64,000 nt of DNA. It comes from Lepidodermella squamata (Eukaryota; Gastrotricha). The position numbers and the translations under genes are program-made. The DNA is taken from positions 124,001-188,000 of the forward strand of contig JBLDXI010000004.1 in the NCBI GenBank assembly GCA_047495785.1, read 5' to 3'. Under the pieces are notes generated by a model that had not been told where the DNA came from, did not search any database, and worked only from the letters and a program-made list of their open reading frames with translations. Numbering within the stretch: position 1 is the first letter of the stretch; each line of letters opens with the position of its first letter. Below are positions 55,043 through 64,000 of this stretch, piece after piece.

Positions 55043-57500
55043 TCATGCATATTTCTCGCATGTGACAAATTCGCAACTTGCATCGCAAGGTCTAGCATCA
55101 AAATAATAGTCGTCTTCGAAAAATTGGTACAACATGGCAACACAACCAACTAGCGATGAGTTAGTCCACTGACTGGGAACATAAGTGTAATCTGAGCCAT
55201 CGTCCAATTTCAAATTGCCGTTCTGCCATGTGAGACCAATCCAGGCAGTGTTTGCCGGGGGGAACTGCGACTTCAACACTCGTTTGACCTCAGCCAGCTC
55301 TGCACTCGATTTGATAAGGCCTATTGACGCGTTACTGGCAATGCAATTTTGAGCGCTGGCGGCCTTGTTGGTAGAAGATCCTAGCCAAATGAACTGCTTT
55401 CTTACAGCCAGACAGCTGCTTTCGTCTGCATAGATGGCATTAGCCGGAATTCGATCTTCAGTGTTCGCATCGCAGCCAGCCCCACATCGAACAGAAGCGT
55501 CACTTTTGCTAACGCAGCGTAAATAGTCCGACTGTAAAAAATGCAAAATATAATAATGAAAGTGATAGAGCAAAACCTCAAAGGAATCTTATAGTCAACC
55601 GTTTCAACAAATCAGTGCGCCAAGTGGGATCATCGAGGTCCCCTGTTACGGGATCCTAGGATCCTAGGTTACGGCGGGTACCGTCCACCCAACTCGAGAG
55701 GTACAGACAAGAAAACCCTCAAAAAACAACAAGGGGACCCCCCTGTCTCGAGGATCCTACTCGTAAACTGTCTTCTTGTGTTCTCGAACTCACAGGAGGC
55801 GATATATCCTTGATGCATTTGTCGTAGTTCAGTTGATAGGTCTGTGATAGCGAGAACAGCGCTTCCTGTAATCAAAAACAGCTCATAACTGAGAAAAACT
55901 AGGCTTCGGGACGTTTATCACCTGGCTTTGATCTCGGGGACAAGCTGCGTAGCAAGACAGTCGTCCGGATGAGTCCTTGCATGAAACGGCATTCTGCTCG
56001 AGAATACAACTATATGACGACGGGCAATTTTTAGGGAAAAATGTACTCCTAGCAGGCACGTCGCGCGATTGATGAACACTCTAGACGAGTATTGCTGCGT
56101 TTCATTGCTGGCAGAGCAGCCAGAGATTTGCGGCCGGCAGTCGGTGAACTTTTTGGTCGCAGAATCGAAGCACCGAATGTGAGGATTTTCGCTAACCGGA
56201 GCTGTGACTGAGATGAAAAATGTATTTTGAAAATTAGTTTACTATTCAAATATATACTGCGAAAACAAATCAAAATTCGGTTTTCAGTTTTCGAAAATTG
56301 TTTGAATCACCAACCTGCTCCATTGGTGCACGACGCGAGATTTGGATAAAGAGCTGATTCAGTGACCTAGACGAGAAAAACAAGAAGCAGCGTCAAAAAA
56401 TGTCCACGAGACGTTCCAACTCGCTCACCCAGGTGTTGGGGCATGAGTACGGATCCGGGACACAGGTCACAATTACATTGTTCGAAGTACAGCGCCTGAA
56501 TTTCAAAGTCTGAAGTAACAACGTAGGTGAACTTTCAAATGTTGTGTCAGTTTCCGAATTTTCACCTCGAATACAGCTTTCAGTTTCTCGCATTCGTTCA
56601 GGTTGTATTTCAAGCTTAACGTAGGCTTCTGATCGTCAAACCAGAACGTCTAAACCATGGATTTTTATAAAATCAATAATAAATTGATTAATGATAATGA
56701 ATTTGAAATTATAAATTATAAAATAGAGCGCACACAAATTTAAGCTGTAGTCTTAAAAGAAATGCGAACCCTATCCCTAACAATGACATATAACCCTAGT
56801 AACTAACCCCAACTCATTATCATGGTTATGCAAGAAAGCGCAATTTTATTCACGAAAAAATGTACAGCGCGTCTCAGAAGTTATTTTCGATTTGGCAGCT
56901 TGGTAGGAAATTCAACTAAATTTTGTATTAAACCTATATAGCAACCCTGACCTACCATATTTTATCCGCAATATAACCGAATAATTCACCAGAGAAAACC
57001 CGGAAAACCCCGATGATAACTGCTTCGGTAATTTTCGGTATTTCAATCTTCGCTCCCCTGAATTTTTACGAATTTTCGATAAATTTAATTAGGCTTACAT
57101 TCATATCACCCGGGTTGTTACAGCCGACGTTCCCAGGTACGCAAAACGGGGTAAGAGCCTCGTATTTGTAGCACATTCGGGCATTCTAAAGACGAAACTT
57201 GATTGAGCAAAACTGATTAAAAAAATTATTAGCCGGACCCCAGTGTTACAGACGCCGGTTGTTCGGAAAATCTGGCCCCACTGCAAATAGACAAACAATG
57301 GCCTAGTCTCAGTTGAAATTATATCGAGGAACCTGATATTCGGTGAGTGGATCACAGGCATCGGCAGCAGGTACGCAATTGGTGAATCGGTTGCTGAACT
57401 GCGAGAAGCAACGAACCCAGTTCAGTTCTTTACCCAAAGCCTCGTCACTTAACGCGAACAGCATCAGGGCTAACAGCAGAGCGAATTGATACGAAGCCAT
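55043..57500 (-). CDS. Lectin G: secreted cysteine-module protein with one C-type-lectin-like domain
   Basis: Nine minus-strand exons (57500-57333, 57185-57099, 56649-56566, 56509-56429, 56366-56315, 56207-56047, 55993-55922, 55865-55794, 55531-55043) give 421 aa with no frame problem. Signal peptide (FALLLALMLFALSDEALG), then modules WVRCFSQFSNRFTNC, ARMCYKYEALTPFC, KFRRCTSNNVIVTC, NPHIRCFDSATKKF, AVSCKDSSGRLSCYAAC, and a last module DYLRCVSKSDASVRC fused to the CTLD (about 300-421: AQNCIASNASIGLIKSS, AWIGLTWQNGNLKLDDGS, GCVAMLYQF, final FVTCEKY). The modules are highly similar to F with identical exon phases. F and G converge on the hAT remnant. Intron 2 carries a partial M1 MITE. No calcium-sugar EPN/WND motif is seen. 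Confidence 0.88.
56865..57046 (+). mobile_element. M1 MITE copy 4, 3'-truncated, in intron 2 of lectin G
   Basis: It begins CAGCGCGTCTCAGAAGTT after TA, continues with GGTAGGAAATTC, AACCGAATAATTCACC, AACCCGGAAAACCCCGATGA and TTCGGTAATTTTCGGTATTT, then ends; the second half seen in the other copies is missing. Confidence 0.7.
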
Positions 57501-58873
57501 GGCAGGTCGAATGGGAAAAAAATCAGCTTAAAACTGACGTTAAACGGTTGTAAAAATTATAACGAATGAAACGTAAATGACGGTGCGTTTCAAATTGTTT
57601 GTAGTATTTTTTATTGCGTATTATTTTTGTGGCGTGACACGTGCCCTTTTCATTGATGGCGCGTGTTGGAGAGTTGGAGAGAAAAACAAATGACCACACC
57701 AAAAAAGTGTAATCCCTTGCTCGTATTTCCAGCGAGAAAACTGGGTCAGGGTGCGATCCTGGAATCTGGAGCTGCCATTGACAAATTGTATTCTGTATTT
57801 GCCAGAATTACGAGCGAAGCGTACAATTAGCGTCAAATAAGGGTCAAATTATCATCAAGAGTGAAAACAGAGGAGAATCGATCATTTTAGCCTCGGCTTT
57901 TTGCTGTTTTCAACACATAGAATACCAGAGCTATTAAAAAGAGGAGGAATCGAATGAGTGATCGACTAATTTAGAATTGACAAAGTTGTACATTTTTTAT
58001 ACCTTTTTCGAAGAAATCATATGAGCCGCGACAAGTGAAAACCGTAGCTTACGCATTTAAATAAAATGTTGGCTAGAGCGGAAAAAAGGTTTATCTGTCG
58101 TATTTTATCAAAATCAGCTTTTCGGCAGTTTCTTGTGCAGTTTTTCATGAGGAATCCGCTGGTGCTATTGGTTTTTTTCTACGATGCGTAGTTTTCATGC
58201 TATGTAACAAAAATGCGAGTGTGTCAAAAAGCGTGAAATTCGAGAATTTTGCATTAATTTTTTGGTTAAATTTGGATGCACGAGAAAACTTTTTCCCTTT
58301 GCATTTTTCGCGCGAGAACCCCATATTCATTTTAAAGCTTCTTGCTTGTAGTATTTTTAGACATAAAAACCGCCCATAAATTCGAAACTTGACCTTTGGT
58401 AGTAATGCATCATAAGGCTCGGAAACCCAATTTTCAATTTTAGCCTAGTTTTTTAGTGAATGCATGGCAGTTCTGACTTCGAAATGCTGCTATTATCGCT
58501 GCCCGCTTTCTTCGACTTTACATGGTCGATCTTACGAACTTCTTCGGTTCTTTGTAGGGTAAATAGTTCTGATTAAAAACGGTATCATACTACTGTAAGC
58601 ATTTTTGCAACACCGCACGCGTTTTATTGCTAGCAGGTTTGCTGTTTCACACTCACATCGCGAGTCCGCGCATTTCGCTAGAAATGAGACAACCACGTCA
58701 ATTACTACACTTTCATTCATTAATTGTGTGTGCAGTGAGTGTAGTGAGTTCGACTCGCCTAAATTTCTTTATTAATCAAGCTACTTGCGTGCTTGCGTTT
58801 ATACTTGCAACCAATGCTAAATTCAAGCCATAATTTTACCCTCCAATTTTGCATTTAGCTTGAATCAACTTCC
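57501..58873. other. Region between lectin G and the DUF7869-type gene
   Basis: Should contain the promoter of lectin G (minus strand) and of the 58874 ORF (plus strand), as the two diverge. No other gene is supported. A GTGTGCAGTGAGTGTAGTGA stretch lies at 58727-58746, just before the ORF leader. Confidence 0.4.
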
Positions 58874-60682
58874 ATGGATTCCGACAGGTCTTTTTCCGAT
58901 TCAGAATCTGAGATTGATTTGGAATTCGGGTCAGAATTTAACGTCGAGCACTATTCTCAGAATAGCTTGGCAATCGACGAATTACCGCCCATGAAGTTGA
59001 GTCAGGAAGCCAGCCAGGATCCAGATTATGTTCGAATCAGGTTGAAAGTAGAAGAAGAATGCTGCACAAAGCGTTGCTTGAAGAAACTGTCTGTTGAATC
59101 AATTTACAAGCGTCGGTTGCAAATGAGAGAATTGCCTCGTTCGTACCGAGTTGCTTTCATTCACGGCGTCGCGAATTTTGTGGCTGATTTCAAGAAAGAT
59201 CGCTTCAAGAATTATCATGTTGATGGTATTCATGTTTGTCGAAAGGCCTGGCTTTTTTGTCATAAAATTCATGATTCTACTTTGATCCGCGTGTCCAGAC
59301 ACGTTGCCGAGAGTTGTGCCGAGGAAATTGAGCACGGAAACCGGGGCAAAGGCAGGAGATCGCCTCACGAATCTGTCAAATATGTCGTCAATTTTCTGCG
59401 ACAAATCGGATCCGAGCGTGGCATTCCTTACCCGGCGACCCGAAAAGGGCGCGACGAAACACCCCCGATTTTCCTACCTGCCGACTCGAAAAAAGACGCT
59501 ATTTATGATGAGTACACGCAAGCAATCGGCGAATTCAATGAATCAATCGATTGTGAAGCTGATCGTCTAGTTAAAGTCAGCCTGACGTCGTTTAAAGGCA
59601 TCTGGAATTCTATTCTTCCGAATTTAATCATTCAAGATCCGAAAACCGATACTTGCGAAAATTGCGAGGCCTTAAGAGACGAGTATGCGAACATTTATCG
59701 AAATCTCGAATTAGAAGAAAGAATGACTGTTGAAAACGAGTTCAAAGAACGTTTCATGTTGCATTTCGAATCGGCGATGAGAGAGCGAGACAACTACAGG
59801 GAGTCAGTGAGCGAAAGCCAAACTTTGGTTTACCAACATCAGCTGCTCTGGTCATTCGGAACGTCTGATTATGCTCAGGGTGTATTTCTGCCTCGACTTC
59901 AGCGCCAGCCGGGTCCTATTTATTTCTTGGTGGGTCTGAGAGTTAACGTATTCGGGTTTTTGAGCGAGCGCACTCGCAAGCAGCTTTTTTTTGTGTTTCA
60001 CGAGGGCGAGACGATTGACAAGGACAACGGCTCCGTTCACACGCCGAATGCCGTTATTTCGATGGTAGATTTCGCTCTCAGCCACGAGTTATTCTCGACT
60101 GAGGAGATTCAGCTCTTTGCTGATAATTGTCGAGCTCAAAATAAGCACCGTTATTTGATAGCTTACCTTTGCTGGCGAATAGTGACTGGGCTCAACGGCA
60201 ACATCACGCTTTCATTCATGTTGCCTGGCCACACTAGGTGCAACGTCGATGCGAACTTCGGCAAATGGAAGCAGACGCACGTTCGCACTGATGTGTATGA
60301 CGTAGATGGTATCGCTAGCTGTATTCAAAGAGCGAATCCGGAATCGATTGTGATTCGAAAACGCGATTTTGAGTGGCGGGACTGGAAATCGTTCCTCTCA
60401 GAGTTGGATTGTCAAGAAATTACCGGGATAGCATCACATCAACATTTCAAATTTGACATCGAAAGGCCGCGATCGGTCATGATGAAGTTGCTTATTGATC
60501 GCCATGATTCGATAAAAGAAAGGATCGTATTTCCGGAGGATATCGAAATTCCGTCGGAAAAACCCGTGCCTTTGGTCCCAGGAGGCTTATCAGGTCAACG
60601 AAAGCAGTATTTAAAATCCAAAGTGATGAAATTCGTTCCCTTGGCTGGAAAGGCCAAATTCTCAGCTATTATTGGCGAATGA
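58874..60682 (+). CDS. DUF7869-type protein, intact, probably transposon-derived
   Basis: Intronless 602-aa ORF with an acidic N-terminus (MDSDRSFSDSESEIDLEFGS). It shows the order of conserved blocks I know from a large multicopy animal family carrying DUF7869: CCTKRCLKKL, HVCRKAWLFCHKI, HGNRGKGRRSPHES, TCENCEALRDEY, DYAQGVFLPRLQRQPGPIYF, LFADNCRAQNKHRYLIAYLC, FMLPGHTRCNVDANFG. The TSDYAQ, ADNCRAQNK and GHTRCNVD blocks are spaced like acidic residues in an RNase H-like fold, which would suit a transposase, but that is an inference. The intact frame means recent activity or domestication. No terminal inverted repeats were found next to it. AATAAA at about 60712 is a likely poly(A) signal. The LINE fragment begins about 270 bp downstream on the other strand. 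Confidence 0.7.
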   Translation: MDSDRSFSDSESEIDLEFGSEFNVEHYSQNSLAIDELPPMKLSQEASQDPDYVRIRLKVEEECCTKRCLKKLSVESIYKRRLQMRELPRSYRVAFIHGVANFVADFKKDRFKNYHVDGIHVCRKAWLFCHKIHDSTLIRVSRHVAESCAEEIEHGNRGKGRRSPHESVKYVVNFLRQIGSERGIPYPATRKGRDETPPIFLPADSKKDAIYDEYTQAIGEFNESIDCEADRLVKVSLTSFKGIWNSILPNLIIQDPKTDTCENCEALRDEYANIYRNLELEERMTVENEFKERFMLHFESAMRERDNYRESVSESQTLVYQHQLLWSFGTSDYAQGVFLPRLQRQPGPIYFLVGLRVNVFGFLSERTRKQLFFVFHEGETIDKDNGSVHTPNAVISMVDFALSHELFSTEEIQLFADNCRAQNKHRYLIAYLCWRIVTGLNGNITLSFMLPGHTRCNVDANFGKWKQTHVRTDVYDVDGIASCIQRANPESIVIRKRDFEWRDWKSFLSELDCQEITGIASHQHFKFDIERPRSVMMKLLIDRHDSIKERIVFPEDIEIPSEKPVPLVPGGLSGQRKQYLKSKVMKFVPLAGKAKFSAIIGE

Positions 60683-60949
60683 TCACTTTTTATAGCGTTA
60701 ATTTTGATTAATAAAGTGCGAGTTTTTTTCTAAATTTGTTTTTTGCTTCTCCTGAAAAATCGCTTATTTTTAGTGCGCATACTAATAATAATTATATCTC
60801 TGCAACGCAAGCGAATTTCGAAAAACGGATTGCAGATTTGAAATCAGCGATAAAATCTGCATGGGAATATGAGTTCAACTCATTTTCGAAAAGTTCACGT
60901 CACGCATTGTCCTTTTATTACTGAGATTTCGGATATTTTTTGGATATTT

Positions 60950-61520
60950 GAAACGTTTTTTTGATATTTGAGCGCGGAGTATTTATCAACAAGGGATAGA
61001 AGAAAATAATTGAATTTGCTGTAAGACATTTCAACATCGAGGAAGAAATCATCCCAATTTACTTCATTCAGACTTTTACCGATCTGGAGAAAGTCAGCCT
61101 AATGAAAATTATAATTCAATATTTCAGGGGTTATCCGCGAAAGAGGAGAATATGAGTTCACATCGATATCAAAGCGAATGGAAAAATGGTCGTTGGTGGA
61201 GAAGGGTTGGGACTTACATATATTGAAAATACTACGACTGGTGTTTGAAAGAACAACATCAAAAATTGATTCACTGTCTTTTTTAGTAGGTTCAAACACA
61301 TTTTGTTAAAACGAATTTTTCGACAAGCAGTCCAGAAATAGAGCTTCCATTTTAAGATAAGATTTGTTCAGGTTTTCCAAGTCGATTTTTTGGCAAATTT
61401 AGATCACCAACTACAAAGATTTGATGAGAGCAGTCGGACAGGTAAGATAGGAGAGAACACATCGTTTTACCATAGTCATAGTCATAATCAGCGGGAGAAT
61501 AATACATTATGCTTCCGTAT
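60950..61520 (-). mobile_element. Non-LTR retrotransposon (LINE) endonuclease fragment, broken
   Basis: On the minus strand, from high to low coordinates, three frames give consecutive parts of an apurinic-type LINE endonuclease: MCSLLSYLSDCSHQIFVVGD and LNLP (the GDxN motif), FEPTKKDSESIFDVVLSNTS, then FSTNDHFSIRFDIDV (the SDH-type motif with Asn for Ser), and a linker ADFLQIGKSLNEVNWDDFF ending LVDKYSALK. Stops and a frameshift separate the parts and no reverse transcriptase follows. It is an old truncated copy, immediately downstream of lectin E's shortened last exon. Confidence 0.75.
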
Positions 61521-61699
61521 TGCAGGATCAAAGGTCAACTCCCGAAAAAAATTGTTATTGCGTTTGTTTATATCTCTGCGTGCATAATTTTCGTCGCTTC
61601 GTTACTTCGTGGTTCCTTCGTTTCCGGCAAAAATATGTATTCGATTTTTCCGATTTTTCTGTCTCTATTCACGGCTTCCAATATCGCACCCGGCCCCAG

Positions 61700-63949
61700 T
61701 CACCCCGGTAAGAAGCGTAAAGTTGATTCCGGGGCGGCTGCCGCGATGACCGACGAGCAACTCATGACTGACTTGTCGCAAACTGTCACGCAATTAACCG
61801 TCGCGTTGCTGCTGTCGACGCAGCGGATATACGAAGACTGAAAATTATAAAATGTTGTTCATTTTGTGACCTTTTTCAAAAGAAAATAGTTGAAGCTCGC
61901 TGGAGTTACTGAGAAGGGTGAAGTAAGGGGAGAGGTCCAGGCAAGAAAACCACAGCGGGCCCTTAGCTCCAACTATCGCCGGTGAAAAAGCGGTGAGAAC
62001 TCAACAAGCAAATCGCGGCGATCCAGAAATAAAGGGAAATTTGTTATACCTGAGCTATCAAGCAATCGGCATAGTTGCTAGCAAAGTCTGATTTCGCCCT
62101 GAAAATCAGTACCTGAAATAGAGAAAACGGCAATTACGCGATAATCAGACTGCTATATCAGAGAAAGCACCCTTCAAATTGAAATAGACAATTTTTCCCA
62201 CTTGAACCTCCCAACTGAATGCTCCCCCTAGCACCTTGAGCATAGCCTACCTCTGTCATAGGAGACGGGCAGGAGTTGCGGCAAACCAAGTTGCCAGACG
62301 ACGAGCATATGGCCGCAGGCTGCGATATATCCAAAATAAATTCGAAAAATAGCGTTTACGAACAATCCAACTAACGCCGGCGGTACAGCGATATCTGTCG
62401 ATGTAGGTTCCGCTGCTGTAGGACTAGATAGTCGGAAATGAGGAATCAGGGAATGCATTTGAATTACTAAATTTAATCAACCTGAGTCATTGTTGCCGGA
62501 TCGCAAGGCGTTGATTTACAACCGACGAAGGACCGGTCGCTTTGGAGGAAGCATCGATTGAATGGCACGAAGTCGGCATTGTTGCGGATAACTGATAATA
62601 TAGAAAAAAATTGCTGAACCTGGCGGAAGATACTGATAGTTGGCGAAAACACGAAATCTTCAAATTATTGAGATGAATCCAACCAATTTTATTCCGACTA
62701 GGTTCAGCTCTGAGGGGGTTAAATCGAGCATTTTGAGACCTAAATCAACAGGGGGACCCTTTCGTTTTTCAACAAATTTCGAATGACAAGGGGGTTTGTT
62801 TACCCCATTACCCCCGTACTCGGACCACTGCCATAGGCTGTTGGTGAGAAGAATGAACAAACTCTTTTCCTGGGCCAAGCACATTTGCAATGTGTCGTAT
62901 TTGCCGACTGGAGTCTGAATTGGAGAAACAGAGAATCTTGGATTCAACTATCCACATCAGTCGGATTAACGCTCACCGCGCCATCTGGGCATAGGCCGTT
63001 GACCGGGATACACGTTCGCTGACCGTTTTTGTCACAGGCTGTCGCCTGAACGTTCTGTAAATAAGTGAAAAAACGGGAGAACATTAAACTTAAGAGTTAA
63101 ATCGATTGATTTTTGATTGAAGATATGCCTAAATTTCAGCCAAATTTAGAAATTGGGGGATTCTCATAGGGACCAAAGTTAGTGGATTTCACAATATAAA
63201 ACCCGTTTCTATCATCAGTTATACAGTGATTACATTGATTTCTCTGCTGTATTTCATCGTTTGTGGCGCGTGCCAAATAGTGTGGTAAATATTCATTCAT
63301 AATTTTAGAAATTGGCGTTGGCGTAATTTTCAAAATATTCAAATACTGCGTATTTTACAGAGCAAAGCATCGCAGGTAGGAAGTGCTAGTGTCACATTTT
63401 AAGTATTTCTTCAGCTATTTTACAAAAGCGTACCAGGAAATTTTTGATCGTAGATCGGCATACATCGTACTGCGATCCGAAAACGTCTCCGAGAAATTCC
63501 GCAGTCTGTTTCGGAGAATGGGATGATAAGTTTCAATTGCACGTGAAATCCCAGGCACGAACCATAACTTCTTCATTTTTGTCACAGCCGAGGTTACGCG
63601 GGATGCATCGCATGTTGATCGTTTTGTAGTTGAAACAGCTTCGAGCGGCCTTACATCGAAAAGGAGAGATGACAAATTAAAACAGGAATGGATTAACTCA
63701 CACCGGCTTTGCAGCTCGCTAGCGAAGGTAATTGGAGTCCGAGCTTTATCAAATGCAGAAATCCGATTAAAAAATGTTAATTAAAGTTAGAAACAATGAA
63801 CTTGCCTGAACTTCATCCAGGAACGAACAGTTCTGTTTACAACCTGTGAAAGCGTCATTCAAACGGGAGAAACATCGCTTGTACTCTTGTTGATAGGCTA
63901 ACGAAGTTAGGCTTAGGATGAGAAGGGTGCGAAACATTTCGGCCATCAT
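61700..63949 (-). CDS. Lectin E: module protein like lectin D but lacking the lectin domain
   Basis: Eleven minus-strand exons (63949-63806, 63743-63702, 63649-63563, 63505-63434, 63054-62977, 62914-62863, 62591-62482, 62423-62376, 62319-62251, 62112-62050, 61837-61700) give 300 aa. The first ten match lectin D exon by exon, with the same phases, and include the GC-AG intron 1 (CAG|gcaagt). Signal peptide FRTLLILSLTSLAYQ, then RCFSRLNDAFTGC, ARSCFNYKTINMRC, RCFLQSDRSFVGC and so on. The last exon keeps the module YIRCVDSSNATVNCVTVCDK but then diverges (SSVIAAAAPESTLRFLPG) and stops at 61700, so there is no CTLD. Further downstream comes LINE debris. It is either a functional lectin-less secreted protein or a decaying gene. 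The first two Met codons (MMAEMFRTLL) make the exact start uncertain. Confidence 0.8.
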
Positions 63950-64000
63950 TTTAAATATATATTTTAAAAGAGAAAATAATGAATAAAATTTTACGTTGAC
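63950..64000. other. Upstream flank of lectin E at window edge
   Basis: AT-rich 5' flank of lectin E; too short to judge. Confidence 0.3.

Noticed and set aside
60736-60924. 62-codon plus-strand ORF after the DUF7869-type gene
   Set aside because: It lies beside and partly over the LINE fragment on the other strand and has no recognisable features.
61509-61841. 110-codon plus-strand ORF with a hydrophobic start
   Set aside because: It overlaps the last exon of lectin E and LINE endonuclease sequence on the minus strand, which explain the open frame.
1-64000. CRISPR arrays, operons, ribosome-binding sites
   Set aside because: Spliced genes and poly(A) signals show eukaryotic nuclear DNA; no regularly spaced short repeats with unique spacers were seen.

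Overview
This window is animal nuclear DNA. Coding sequence is split by many short GT-AG introns (mostly 50-500 bp), intergenic DNA is AT-rich, and several genes end near AATAAA. Short introns and T-rich acceptors fit a compact ecdysozoan genome, possibly a nematode, but I cannot name the species. All exon models were built by hand: I chose splice sites that keep reading phase across every junction and, where possible, match a paralogue in the window.

The main content is a family of five secreted C-type-lectin-like genes: A (1296-5960, +), D (19906-22633, +), F (50457-52270, +), G (55043-57500, -) and E (61700-63949, -). Each has a signal peptide and a long cysteine-rich stalk. The stalk is made of small exons, nearly every exon being one of three cysteine mini-modules (here a, b and c), in an order kept within each of two subfamilies (A/F/G and D/E). 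The C-terminus is a lectin-like fold (CTLD). A has two CTLDs in tandem, D, F and G have one, and E has lost it and ends beside a LINE endonuclease fragment. D and E share a rare GC-AG first intron.

Other genes: the 3' exon of an NmrA-like gene (182-788); an unknown terminal exon (12719-13118); a small gene with a piggyBac-type cysteine-rich C-terminus (31558-32206); an unknown four-exon gene (32419-33495); a Rad21/Rec8-like kleisin (34139-35890); an RG-rich protein with a terminal CxxC zinc-ribbon-like motif (36756-37870); an unknown basic two-exon gene (38637-39264, -); a probable ten-exon transposon-derived gene with an AT-hook (39700-45806), one intron of which holds an intact SOCS-box ORF (42023-42664); a small secreted protein with a 61-residue repeat (48885-49322); and an intact 602-aa ORF of the DUF7869 type (58874-60682).

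The rest is rich in mobile elements. I can define a 156-bp hAT-type MITE with a perfect 8-bp target duplication, a 929-bp GC-rich TIR element with a 9-bp duplication, a 3.8-kb TIR element flanked by TA, a four-copy TA-flanked MITE family, a decayed hAT transposase, palindromic modules with an element inserted between them, and several tandem repeats. The stretch 22.6-31.5 kb has no gene I can support.
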